NCBI RefSeq assembly: GCF_000376785.1
Contig: NZ_AQXX01000118.1
Span: forward strand, 16,025-80,024
Source of the DNA: Hahella ganghwensis DSM 17046
GTDB taxonomy: Bacteria; Pseudomonadota; Gammaproteobacteria; Pseudomonadales; Oleiphilaceae
Length of the DNA: 64,000 nt
Reading direction: 5' to 3'
In this document: positions 25,902-37,483 of the stretch, one piece after another
Position numbering within the stretch: the stretch's first letter is position 1
How the letters are laid out: each line of letters opens with the position of its first letter
Position numbers and translations under genes: made by a program
Notes under the pieces: model-generated
The model's input: the letters and a program-made list of their open reading frames with translations, nothing else
What the model was told of the DNA's origin: nothing
The model's database searches: none

Positions 25902-27116
25902 ATGTCCGAATTCTCTAAAACGCTGGAGCTCATAAATTCCAGAATGCCGCGGCAGGCGTTATCCGGGAAGCTTTATCACGATGTCGACGTGTATCAGGAT
26001 GATCTGGAGCAGATATGGCATAAGAACTGGATATTTGCCGGACATACATTCGAGATAGAAAAACCAGGGCAGTACCTGTCGTTGCAAGTGGGAAAGTACC
26101 CGGTCATTGTGGTGAGAGATCAGAACAATATAGTGCGGGCATTCCATAACTCCTGTCGACACCGCGGATCCAGAATCTGCTCGGCGGAAAAGGGGAAAGT
26201 GGCCAAACTGGTCTGCCCATATCATCAGTGGACGTTTGATCTGGATGGCAAGCTGCTGTTTGCCGCCAATATGGGTGACAGTTTCAAAAGTGACGAACAT
26301 GGCCTGATACCGGTTCACTGCCAGGTGGTGGAAACTTATGTCTACATCTGTGTGGCTGAGTCACCTCCGGACTTTAACCAGTTTCGCGACGCTGTAACCC
26401 CCTTTATCAGCCCCCACAATCTCCGTGATTGCAAAGTCGCCTATGAATCCAACCTGGTGGAAAAAGGGAACTGGAAGCTGGTCTTCGAGAATAACCGGGA
26501 ATGCTATCACTGCAACGGCAATCACCCGGAGCTGCTCAATTCTTTTGTTGAGAATCTGTCAGTGGCTGGCGTGGCGGGAGCTGTCGATCCTGAATTGCAG
26601 GACCATTGGAACAAATGCGAGGCAGGCGGGTTACCAAGCCATATGGTGATGGATAAAGACGGACAATACCGGATGACCCGCATTCCGCTTTCCAAGGGGG
26701 CGGTCAGCTATACCATGAATGGTAAGGCGGCGGTCAACCATCGACTTGATAAGTCCGGGGTGGATAACATCGGGGCGTTGCTGTATTTCCACTACCCATC
26801 CACCTGGAATCATTTTCTGGGCGATTTCGCGGTAACTTTCAGGGTATTACCGCTTGGTGTCGACAGTACGCTGGTGACGACCAAGTGGCTGATACACAAG
26901 GATGCACAAGAAGGCAAGGATTACGATCTGGACCACCTGACCAAGGTGTGGCCGGCGACCAATGATCAGGACAGGCGGCTGGTAGAGGAATCCTATATCG
27001 GGGTGGGGTCACCGGCCTATACGCCGGGATATTTCTCCGAAGTCGCCGAAAATGGTGTCTGCCAGTTTGTTGACTGGTATTGCGAAACCATGAAAAAGCA
27101 GGTGAAAGGCGGATAA
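25902..27116 (+). CDS. Rieske non-haem iron oxygenase alpha subunit (GbcA-like)
   Basis: 404 aa. The Rieske [2Fe-2S] motif has the C-x-H-x16-18-C-x2-H form: C and H in SCRHRGSR, then CPYHQWTFDLDG (about residues 86-115). The catalytic domain carries the iron histidines in NNRECYHCNGNHPELL (about 198-213). This arrangement closely resembles GbcA, which removes a methyl group from glycine betaine, and related stachydrine and carnitine oxygenases. An electron-transfer partner (GbcB-type reductase) is required but is not encoded nearby. It is transcribed divergently from a LysR gene and lies upstream of a betaine-type ABC transporter, so a quaternary-ammonium substrate is likely. Confidence 0.88.
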   Translation: MSEFSKTLELINSRMPRQALSGKLYHDVDVYQDDLEQIWHKNWIFAGHTFEIEKPGQYLSLQVGKYPVIVVRDQNNIVRAFHNSCRHRGSRICSAEKGKVAKLVCPYHQWTFDLDGKLLFAANMGDSFKSDEHGLIPVHCQVVETYVYICVAESPPDFNQFRDAVTPFISPHNLRDCKVAYESNLVEKGNWKLVFENNRECYHCNGNHPELLNSFVENLSVAGVAGAVDPELQDHWNKCEAGGLPSHMVMDKDGQYRMTRIPLSKGAVSYTMNGKAAVNHRLDKSGVDNIGALLYFHYPSTWNHFLGDFAVTFRVLPLGVDSTLVTTKWLIHKDAQEGKDYDLDHLTKVWPATNDQDRRLVEESYIGVGSPAYTPGYFSEVAENGVCQFVDWYCETMKKQVKGG

Positions 27117-27128
27117 TCAATCTCGCAT

Positions 27129-27172
27129 CAGGTTCTGTGCATATATTTTTTAGAAACTGCTGACAGAACCTG
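27129..27172. repeat. Inverted repeat after the Rieske oxygenase gene
   Basis: Perfect 10-bp arms CAGGTTCTGT (27129-27138) and ACAGAACCTG (27163-27172), 24-nt spacer, beginning 13 nt after the oxygenase stop and followed by a T/C-rich tract. It probably acts as the transcript-end hairpin. Confidence 0.5.
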
Positions 27173-27181
27173 GTAGTCAGC

Positions 27182-27210
27182 TTTTCTCTTTTCTCTTTTC
27201 TCTTTTCCTT
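27182..27210 (+). repeat. Heptanucleotide tandem repeat (TTTTCTC)n
   Basis: About four tandem copies of a TTTTCTC-type heptamer within the 515-bp gap between the oxygenase and proV. The rest of that gap (27117-27631) holds no convincing gene. The repeat is short but is the type of tract that can slip during replication. It lies ~420 bp upstream of proV. Confidence 0.5.
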
Positions 27211-27631
27211 CTTTTCGCCATCAGCGATGTGAATTCTGTGTTCATTCAGCGAACTGTGGCGTTCCGGTTGAATAACTTGTGCTTATCATCTGCGACGGTC
27301 AGTCAACTGCCATGTCGACCTTTTCCGTCTGGGGTCTCGGAGAGGTTTTCGGGCCATGTTCAGAAGATGGTTGTCTTGTTTTTAGTGCTTTTATCGACCT
27401 GTTTTTATCATTTTTATCATAACTATTCGTTATGAATTGACGCCACCAAATGTCGTTGGACGGTTTTTCGTTGTTTCAATAGAGTGAATTAAAGCTGTAG
27501 AGGAGATCAGACGTCACATACAAAAGACCGATGAAACTCCCTTCTCATCGCTGCATGCTCTCATAAAGACATGTTCAGTCGGGTACGAGCGCAAGAATAA
27601 CGCAAGAACAAAGACAATAACCGAGGGTGTC

Positions 27632-28807
27632 ATGACAGACTCCAACGAAATTCTTAGTATCCGGAACCTGTACAAGGTTTTCGGCGATAAACCGGAAGAG
27701 GCCATGCAGATGCTGAAAGATGGCCTGCACAAGGACGAAATCTTCGAAAAAAACCATCAGACCGTTGGTGTCATGGATGCTTCTTTTTCAGTAAAGAAAG
27801 GCGAGATCTTTGTCATCATGGGGCTTTCCGGTTCTGGAAAATCCACGCTGGTCAGACTGCTGAACCGTCTTATAGAGCCCACCTCAGATACCATCGAGCT
27901 TAACGGAAAGGATATCACCAGCCTGGCTGACCAGGATCTGCTGGAAGTCCGCCGCAAGGAAATGAGCATGGTATTCCAGTCATTTGCCCTCATGCCGCAT
28001 ATGACGGTTTTGAGGAATGCGGCATTTGGTCTTGAAATCGCCGGTACTCCGGTAAAGGAACGCGAGAGCAGGGCAATGGCCGCACTTGAGCAGGTCGGGC
28101 TGGGGGAACATGCCTCAAGCTTTCCCCATCAACTCTCCGGCGGCATGCAGCAGCGGGTTGGACTGGCGCGGGCACTGACCAGTAATCCAACCATTCTGTT
28201 AATGGATGAAGCCTTCTCTGCCCTCGATCCCCTGATCCGTACAGAAATGCAGGAAGAGCTGATCAAGCTGCAGCGGGAACAGCAACGGACGATTGTTTTC
28301 ATCTCCCATGATCTGGATGAAGCCATTCATATCGGTGACAGGATCGCGATCATGGAAGGGGGGCGCATCGTTCAGGTCGGCAAACCCGTCGATATTCTCC
28401 TGAACCCCGCCGATGATTATGTTCGTTCATTCTTCAAAGGTGTGGATGTGTCGAAAGTGCTGAAGGCTGGTGACATTGCGGCACCAGATCCCTCCAGCAT
28501 TGTGCGTCTTAACGGTCGAATTCAGATGCCCAATAATCCCGCCAATCATGAATACGGGTATCTGGTGGACGAAAATGGCTGCCTGAAAGGTGTACTTGAG
28601 CTTACCAGGATGGGCAGCAGCCCCAACCCGGATGCATTGGAAGACGCTCAGTGCGCCGGTTACCAGTCGATAGAAAGTGGCAGATCCCTTAACGAGCTTC
28701 TGGGTATCGTGGCGAAGAATCCTTATCCGGTACCTGTTGTTGATGCTGCAGGTGTCTTCAAAGGGGCGATCTCTAAAAGTCAGTTGCTACAGACGCTCAG
28801 CAGGTAA
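27632..28807 (+). CDS. proV: Betaine/onium ABC transporter ATP-binding protein (ProV-type)
   Basis: 391-aa ATPase of the ProV/OpuAA family. The family-specific N-terminal region (NLYKVFGDKPEEAMQMLKDG) precedes Walker A (GLSGSGKST), the Q-loop (VFQSFALMPHMTV), the signature LSGGMQQRVGLARAL, Walker B (ILLMDEAFSALDP) and the switch histidine in FISHDLDEA. The ~110-residue C-terminal regulatory part corresponds to the CBS region of ProV. It energises uptake of glycine betaine-like solutes. First gene of a proV-proW-proX operon placed directly after a betaine oxygenase, so import here is probably for catabolism as well as osmoprotection. Confidence 0.92.
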   Translation: MTDSNEILSIRNLYKVFGDKPEEAMQMLKDGLHKDEIFEKNHQTVGVMDASFSVKKGEIFVIMGLSGSGKSTLVRLLNRLIEPTSDTIELNGKDITSLADQDLLEVRRKEMSMVFQSFALMPHMTVLRNAAFGLEIAGTPVKERESRAMAALEQVGLGEHASSFPHQLSGGMQQRVGLARALTSNPTILLMDEAFSALDPLIRTEMQEELIKLQREQQRTIVFISHDLDEAIHIGDRIAIMEGGRIVQVGKPVDILLNPADDYVRSFFKGVDVSKVLKAGDIAAPDPSSIVRLNGRIQMPNNPANHEYGYLVDENGCLKGVLELTRMGSSPNPDALEDAQCAGYQSIESGRSLNELLGIVAKNPYPVPVVDAAGVFKGAISKSQLLQTLSR

Positions 28808-28916
28808 CCCCCTTAATCAAGGAACTAAATACGGCAACGGTAATACCGGCCGTTATCAGTAACACCGGTGGTTATCGAACCTGATATTGACAAGACATAG
28901 ATAGAAGGCAAAGCCC

Positions 28917-29855
28917 ATGTCAGACTTCAATCTTCTAGATCCCTTCCAGTTCCTGAGTATCCCTTTGGGAGACTGGGTTGAAAGTGCCCTGAATTATCTG
29001 GTGCAGAACTTTCGCGATTTCTTCCGGGCCATTCGCTGGCCAATAGATCAGGTCCTCTCGGGTATCGATTCCGCCCTACATGCAATGCCTCCCATGGTGA
29101 TCATTGTTCTGGTCTCCCTGTTCGGATGGCAGATTGCCGGTCGCAGGATGGGGATATTCTGTGCAGTGGTTATGTTCTGTCTGGGTCTGATCGGCGTCTG
29201 GTCAGAATCCATGACAACACTGTCCCTGGTACTGACGTCTGTATTTTTCTGCGTAATTTTCGGCGTTCCCCTGGGTATTGTTTGTGCTAGAAGTGACAAA
29301 GTGGAAAGGATGGTTCGTCCTTTACTGGATGCGATGCAGACACTGCCGGCTTTTGTATATCTGGTTCCTGTCGTCATGCTGTTCGGTATCGGCGACGTAC
29401 CAGGGGTTCTGGTCACCATTGTCTTTGCACTTCCACCTCTGGTGAGGCTGACCAATCTCGGTATCAGACAAGTACCTGAAGACAAGATAGAAGCCAGCAG
29501 AGCCTTTGGGGCCACCCCGAAACAAATGCTCTACAAAGTGCAGTTACCTCTGGCGACGCCCACCATTATGGCGGGAATGAATCAAACCCTGATGCTCTCG
29601 CTGTCGATGGTGGTCATTGCCTCCATGATCTCTGTGGCGGGACTGGGTCAGATGGTTTTGAGAGGTATCGGGCGTCTGGATATGGGATTGGCCACAGTAG
29701 GTGGTGTCGGACTGGTATTGCTGGCGATCCTGCTTGATCGTCTGACCCAGGCCATGGGGCAACGTTCTGAAGCCGGTATCACTTGTCATTGGTATGAAAC
29801 AGGACCCGTTGGATTTTTCTATTCTTTGTTCCGTAAGGCGGCTAACAGCCGCTGA
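28917..29855 (+). CDS. proW: Betaine/onium ABC transporter permease (ProW-type)
   Basis: 312-aa inner-membrane permease with an N-terminal amphipathic segment and about seven transmembrane helices. It carries the EAA loop, [20 protein letters not shown] (about residues 195-214), that docks on the ATPase. [22 protein letters not shown] stretches are typical of ProW. It is shorter at the N-terminus than E. coli ProW (354 aa), as in many marine homologues. It lies 109 nt after proV and 72 nt before proX on the same strand. Confidence 0.9.
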   Translation: MSDFNLLDPFQFLSIPLGDWVESALNYLVQNFRDFFRAIRWPIDQVLSGIDSALHAMPPMVIIVLVSLFGWQIAGRRMGIFCAVVMFCLGLIGVWSESMTTLSLVLTSVFFCVIFGVPLGIVCARSDKVERMVRPLLDAMQTLPAFVYLVPVVMLFGIGDVPGVLVTIVFALPPLVRLTNLGIRQVPEDKIEASRAFGATPKQMLYKVQLPLATPTIMAGMNQTLMLSLSMVVIASMISVAGLGQMVLRGIGRLDMGLATVGGVGLVLLAILLDRLTQAMGQRSEAGITCHWYETGPVGFFYSLFRKAANSR

Positions 29856-29927
29856 CCGGAGCAGTCAAACGCTCTTTTAGAGCATACAACAACAATAGAT
29901 CACACCAAACCCAGGAGTAACCACATC

Positions 29928-31007
29928 ATGTCCACTTTTAAGACGTATCTGAATAGTCGAGTGAAGAGCGGCCTCGCATCAGGGCGGTTCTTGACGTCTT
30001 TTCTCACTGGCGCATCACTCATCTTCAGTGTTTCCTTAACTGCCAGTGTTTCTCTTGTGACTAGCGTTCACGCAAAGGAAATGCCGGGGGACGGAGAGAC
30101 GATCACTCCAATTTTTCCCTCCATCGCTGAAGAACGGTTTCGCGGCGAGATTGCCATTGAGGGCTTGAAAGAACTGGGCTTTGAAGTGAAAGAACCCAAG
30201 GAAACCGAATATGCCACCATGATGCTTGCATTGGCCTATGGCGACGCGGACTTCAGTGTGCATCTATGGGATCACCTGCATCAGACCTTTTATGAGAAAG
30301 CAGGCGGAGACCAGGCCTTGAGAAAAGTGGGTCAGGTCATTCCTGGCGTATTGCAAGGTTATCTGATCGACAAAAAGACCGCCGAAGAATACAACATTCA
30401 AACGCTGGCTGACCTGAAAAAGCCTGAAATCGCCAAGCTGTTTGATGCTGACGACGATGGTAAAGCTGATTTAACCGGCTGTAATCCTGGCTGGGGTTGT
30501 GAACTGATGATTGATCATCATATTGAAGCATACGATCTGGGGAAAACGGTAACTCATAATCGTGGTTCCTATTTCGCACTGATGGCCGATACGATCGCAC
30601 GCTATAAAGCCGGAGAGCCAATACTTTACTACACCTGGGTACCACAATGGATTTCCGGTGTTCTGGTTCCCGGAAAAGATGTTGTCTGGCTGGAAGTTCC
30701 TTTCACCAGCCTGCCTGACGGTAACAACGATGTGAATACATCCTTCAACGGGATCAATCTGGGATTTGCGGTTGATAAGGTCATGACCGTGCTGAATCGT
30801 GAATTTGCCGAGGATCATCCATCGGCGCAGGCATTTCTGTCTCACCTGCAGATTACTGCCGATGATGAAAGCGCTCAGAATCTACGTATGCAGAATGGCG
30901 AAAGCTCAGTGAAGGATATCAAACGCCATGCTCAGGAGTGGATAGCAGAACATCGTGACACCTTCGATTCCTGGCTTGAAGCTGCGCGAAAAGCCGCTGA
31001 TAAATAA
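29928..31007 (+). CDS. proX: Betaine-binding periplasmic protein (ProX-type)
   Basis: 359 aa with a long signal peptide ending near SVHAKE (about residue 45). The mature part aligns by eye with E. coli ProX, sharing QGYLIDKKTAEEYNI, ADLTGCNPGWGCEL, ADTIARYKAGEP and YYTWVPQW. The three tryptophans that cage the quaternary ammonium group in ProX (W65, W140, W188) all have counterparts, in VHLWDHLH, NPGWGCE and YYTWVPQW. Glycine betaine, proline betaine or DMSP binding is therefore well supported, though the sequence cannot rank them. Last gene of the transporter operon, followed by a porin gene. Confidence 0.93.
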   Translation: MSTFKTYLNSRVKSGLASGRFLTSFLTGASLIFSVSLTASVSLVTSVHAKEMPGDGETITPIFPSIAEERFRGEIAIEGLKELGFEVKEPKETEYATMMLALAYGDADFSVHLWDHLHQTFYEKAGGDQALRKVGQVIPGVLQGYLIDKKTAEEYNIQTLADLKKPEIAKLFDADDDGKADLTGCNPGWGCELMIDHHIEAYDLGKTVTHNRGSYFALMADTIARYKAGEPILYYTWVPQWISGVLVPGKDVVWLEVPFTSLPDGNNDVNTSFNGINLGFAVDKVMTVLNREFAEDHPSAQAFLSHLQITADDESAQNLRMQNGESSVKDIKRHAQEWIAEHRDTFDSWLEAARKAADK

Positions 31008-31272
31008 TCCCTTCTCTCCGCTGATTTGTGACGTTACATGGAAGTCACGTCCAAACAAGCGTTTCAACGCTACTCATGGTGACACTCTGTCGCTTATAGG
31101 AAAAGCATTGTCTCAATTGAATAAGTCTTAACCAGCATAAGCTTTAGTGTGGTTCCCTGAAATATGAAGAGATGGTGTCACGTCGAAAGACCAGACTCCG
31201 GATCGATATTTCAATTCAAATTAGTTCTGTGAACTAGTCAAACAAAAATAAATATACACACGGAGATATTTC

Positions 31273-32379
31273 ATGCAGAAAACCATTCTGGTAGTCGCTG
31301 TAGGCGTTTTGTCGGGAACATCCCAGTTGAGCAGCGCGTTTGATATTGACGCGGGGGATGTCCAGGCAAGCATATACGGCTACGCGCAGCTCAATGCCGT
31401 ATATGACATCAATGAAGACATAGGAACGTCCACCCAGGCCGGCAGCTTTGGCTCGCTGACTGATGGTGACAATGATGTGGAAGGGCATTTCGACGCCGAT
31501 GCACTACAGTCAAGACTTGGCGTTTCGGTGACCCATAAAAACGGTGTTAAAGCTGTGGTGGAGGGAGACTTCAGAACCAGTAATCTCAGATTGCGACATG
31601 CCTATGGAAGCTACAATAACTGGATTATAGGGAAGACCTGGTCGAACTATAACAGCTGGACCGGATGGACCCCAACACTGGACTTTGATTCCCTGGCTGG
31701 GAGTCCCGGTGTGCAGGATCGAACCGAGCAGGTGAGATACACCCGGGGAGCGTTTTCAGTATCGGCGGAAAAAGACTACTTCCCCAATATCGACAACTAC
31801 TCCTCATCCACCAAGACCAGTGTTCCCACCTTTACTGCCCGCTATGAATCATCTATCAGTGACAGCGTAAATGTTGTGGTTGCCGGTCTGGTGCGCAGAC
31901 TGTCGTTTGATGATGGAATGACCGATGAGTCGGCACTGGGGTACGGCACCTTCGCTGGCGCTTCAGTGAAACTTGGCGAATTCAGTATTCAGGGCGCCTT
32001 TAACTACTCTGATGGAGCTAACGCTTATCTTTATCGATCAGGAAATGATTTTGGTGGTATAGATGCGTACGTGTTCAATGGCAGTCTGGAGACCGTCACT
32101 GGATATGGCGGCACGCTGGGTGTGTCCACCAGCATTGGTTCAGGCAGTCTGAATATTGCCTATGGCATGGCCACCATGGATCTGGATGATTACGACAACG
32201 ATGTCGGAGTTGCCGTCGGTACTCATGAAACCAATACCAACATGTTCATCAACTACCAATGGAAACCCATGGATAACGTCATGATGGGTGTGGAGCTGGC
32301 ACGGTTTGAGACGGACTTCTACGGTGCAGGTTCAGCTGACGCCAGCCGGGTCATGTACTCAGCCCGCTATAGCTTTTAA
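31273..32379 (+). CDS. Outer-membrane porin (DcaP-like)
   Basis: 368 aa. Signal peptide of ~22 residues (ending LSSAFD), then alternating beta-strands with aromatic girdles throughout and a terminal RVMYSARYSF. A C-terminal phenylalanine is the usual outer-membrane beta-barrel assembly signal. The opening SIYGYAQLNAVYDIN and the segment WIIGKTWSNYNSW resemble the DcaP-like trimeric porins that take up dicarboxylic or aromatic acids. GGAG precedes the ATG. It follows the proVWX operon after a 265-bp gap, so it may supply the same substrates across the outer membrane. Confidence 0.8.
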   Translation: MQKTILVVAVGVLSGTSQLSSAFDIDAGDVQASIYGYAQLNAVYDINEDIGTSTQAGSFGSLTDGDNDVEGHFDADALQSRLGVSVTHKNGVKAVVEGDFRTSNLRLRHAYGSYNNWIIGKTWSNYNSWTGWTPTLDFDSLAGSPGVQDRTEQVRYTRGAFSVSAEKDYFPNIDNYSSSTKTSVPTFTARYESSISDSVNVVVAGLVRRLSFDDGMTDESALGYGTFAGASVKLGEFSIQGAFNYSDGANAYLYRSGNDFGGIDAYVFNGSLETVTGYGGTLGVSTSIGSGSLNIAYGMATMDLDDYDNDVGVAVGTHETNTNMFINYQWKPMDNVMMGVELARFETDFYGAGSADASRVMYSARYSF

Positions 32380-32478
32380 CAGGGGCAACGGTAACTCGTA
32401 ATAGCGTTCGTCTTCTTCGTAAGTGGGACAAGGAAGTCCTTTTTTAGACTTGCCCACGTTGTGAGAGAGGAGAATTTC

Positions 32479-32652
32479 GTGAAGAGAGTTCATTTTTCTG
32501 GTGCTGATAGCCGGGATGATCAAAAGTGGAGCTATCCTGTCCGGCGTGGCACAAAACTGAAGAGAACCAAGGGGGACAGCCTGAGAATGACATGGCTTCC
32601 CAGGAAGTGTTCTCTGGCATCCCTGGAAGACAAAATCATTGGTATTCTCTGA
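32479..32652 (+). CDS. Possible 57-aa basic protein (uncertain)
   Basis: A short frame starting with GTG, preceded by GAGGAG at a 6-nt spacing, which is a good ribosome-binding site. The product is basic with no recognised family. It lies in the 365-bp gap between the porin gene and the katG terminator. Without homologues it may be chance. Confidence 0.25.
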   Translation: MKRVHFSGADSRDDQKWSYPVRRGTKLKRTKGDSLRMTWLPRKCSLASLEDKIIGIL

Positions 32653-32700
32653 GGCTGTGGTTATCCTGAAGTCGTTAAGGGTTCCGATCTGTATACCCGA

Positions 32701-32729
32701 AAAAAGACCGACCCGGAGAGGGTCGGTCA
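32701..32729 (-). terminator. Intrinsic terminator of katG
   Basis: Perfect 9-bp stem GACCGACCC / GGGTCGGTC with a 5-nt loop. On the minus strand it is followed by six T, 16 nt after the katG stop. Confidence 0.85.
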
Positions 32730-32744
32730 ACGCCCTGTTTTATC

Positions 32745-34970
<2,226 letters not shown>

Positions 34971-35098
34971 TTATAGTCTTCGATACGAATGAATGACCAA
35001 TTTAGGTTATTGATTGAGTCGATAGCTTTTGCATGTGGAGAAAAATTTATCGGCGTGAGCGCAAGTCAATCAGCCCGCTTAAAGTGTTCTATAGGCCC

Positions 35099-35118
35099 AT
35101 AACTATTGGAATAGTTAT
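35099..35118. promoter_or_regulatory. Perfect palindrome before the type I secretion operon
   Basis: ATAACTAT-TGGA-ATAGTTAT, 8-bp arms with a 4-bp spacer, located 6 bp before a consensus TATAAT (35125-35130). It sits in the katG/rtxB divergent region. It is a plausible operator controlling the secretion operon; the regulator is unknown. Confidence 0.4.
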
Positions 35119-35274
35119 AACTTTTATAATGCGTCTCTAAGTGTTTGAAAAACATAACGCTAAGATACTTTTGGGAAAAAAAGCCATAACCCAGGTTATA
35201 CCCCTTAAACTTCCGCATGAAAATATTATCTATATAAAACAAAAGGTTAAGAGTATTTCGGAGTGGCATAATGG

Positions 35275-37483
35275 TTGCAAATCCAGACTGTAAAGAAGCG
35301 AACGTTAATGGATTTACTTCTGCTGCAGGAGAGAGGCTTGACCAAAGACACCGTAAGCCACGAATCGACATCGACCGACAGTGAATCGTTACTTGGTAGC
35401 TGCCGTCTACTGTTGCAGCTGGCGGGAACCTCCTGTTCTGAAGGAAAGGAAAACACCGATGCTATTCTCGATCAGGATTACCGATCTGATAAACAGCGGG
35501 TGAGAGCGCTGGGACTCGCTCATGGTGTAACGCTCAGACTCAGGCGCCTGGCTTGGAAAAAACTCAATCTAAATATGCTTCCTCTCGTGTTCAAAAACCA
35601 AGAGGGAAGGTACGCATTACTGGCAAAAATGAACGAGGGGCAGGCGCTGATTCAGGAGTATGATCAGCCCGCACCGATGGTGGTCGGCACCAAGGCATTT
35701 CAACAGGAATGGGGCGATTGGATTGTTCAGGTTCAGGGACCGGCACTGAAATTCGATATTACCTGGTTTATTCCGGAATTTATGCGTCACCGGAAATTGA
35801 TCGGCGAAGTTCTGGTGTTCTCGTTGATGCTGCAATTTCTGGCGTTGATGCTGCCATTGTTTTTCCAGGTGGTCATGGACAAGGTTTTGGTACATCAGGC
35901 TTTGTCCACACTCGACGTCCTGGTCTTTGTCCTGGTAATTGTGGGATTGTTTGAAGTCGTTCTGAGAGGCTTAAGGGACTACTTGTTTGCCCACACCGCC
36001 AATCGGATTGATATTGCCCTGGGAATCAAGCTATTCCGACATTTACTCGGACTTCCCTTGCTGTATTTCAAGCATCGCCAGGTCGGCGCCATCATTACCC
36101 GGGTGCAGGAGCTGGATAGTATTCGGGATTTTCTGACCGGCTCTATTCTCACTTTGTGCGTTGATGTGCTGTTCTCTTTTGTATTCATTGGTGTGATGTT
36201 TTGGCTGTCTCCACTGTTAACGTGGCTGGTACTGGCATCATTTCCTTTCTACTTCCTGTTGGCACGATACACCACGGCCCCGCTGCAATCCCGCATCGAA
36301 GAACAGTTTCAGACATCGGCTGTCAATACCGCCTTCCTGAATGAATCTGTCAGTGGTGCTGAAGCCGTTAAAAGTCTCGCGATCGAGCCTCGCATGCAGC
36401 GGCGCTGGGAGGCCCAGACTCGGGATATGTCGGTGGCCGTGTTCCGTTACCCAGACCCTCAACAGTCTGGTGAATCATGGCGTCACGCTGCTGCAAAAAC
36501 TGACTGGGGTGGGGGTTATCTGGGTCGGCGCCAATCTCGTCATGGCCCTTGAACTGACTATCGGCCAGCTCATTGCTTTTAATATGATGGCGTCTCATAT
36601 CAGCCAGCCGGTCGCCAAATTAATTGAGCTCTGGCAACAGTTTGTCCAGGCGAGAGTTGCCGTGGACAAACTGGGGGACATGCTTAACCTGCCGGCAGAA
36701 CAGGAGAATGGAGACCTGCTGCTGGACTATGAGATGACCGGAGAGCTGGAATTAAAGCAGCTGGTATTCAGCTATCAACCCGACCAGGACCCTGTGTTGA
36801 AAGGAATTGACCTTAAGATCGAGGCGGGTACGACGCTGGGAATCGTGGGGCCGTCAGGCTCAGGAAAATCGACGCTGACCAAATTACTGCAAAAGCTGTA
36901 TGTTCCAGACAGTGGAGAAATACTCATCGATGGGCAGCCGCTACAGGACGTCGATCCCGGATACCTTCGTCAACATATTGGTGTCGTCCTGCAGGAAAAC
37001 TACCTGTTTAATCGCAGTGTTCGGGACAATATTGCCATTAAAGATCCAACCGTCTCACTGGATCAGGTGATTGCAGCAGCAAAGCTCGCCGGCGCCCATG
37101 AATTTATTCTCAAGCTTTCCAGGGGATATGACACCGTGCTGGCTGAAGGGGGCGCTTCTCTCTCCGGTGGGCAAAGGCAGCGTATTGCCATAGCCAGAGC
37201 CCTGATGCAAAACCCAAGCATTCTTATTTTGGATGAAGCCACCAGTGCCCTGGACGATGAATCCCAGGCGTTGATTCAGAGCAATATGGCCAAAATAGCG
37301 CAAGGCAGAACGGTCATCACAATTGCCCACCGTCTTTCAACGGTTCGTCAGTGTGACCAGATCATTGTGCTGCAGCAGGGGAAGATTGCTGAATCCGGCA
37401 GCCATGAAGCGCTATTGTCACTGGATGGCAGTTACACACGGCTTTGGCGGTTGCAGCAGGATTTGAGTCGGGAGGTCGCCTGA
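35275..37483 (+). pseudogene. Type I secretion ABC transporter (RtxB/HlyB-like), frameshifted
   Basis: Two overlapping reading frames together give one RtxB/HlyB-type transporter of ~724 aa. The first frame holds a C39-like domain lacking the peptidase cysteine (about 1-150) and the membrane domain (FDITWFIPEFMRHRKL onward), up to RRWEAQTRDMSVAVFR at ~36446. The second frame resumes at TQTLNSLVNHGVTLLQKL and carries Walker A GPSGSGKST, signature LSGGQRQRIAIARAL and Walker B LILDEATSALDD. One extra T in CGTTACC at ~36447 explains the break; without it the protein reads through. It may be a sequencing error, a true mutation or a programmed shift. Start: ATG at 35308 or TTG at 35275. Also, a separate ATG at 35271 with a good GGAG opens a 37-codon frame. 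First gene of the secretion operon. Confidence 0.85.

Noticed and set aside
27229..27435. 68-codon frame between the Rieske gene and proV
   Set aside because: No ribosome-binding site and no protein-like pattern; likely chance in an AT/T-rich spacer.
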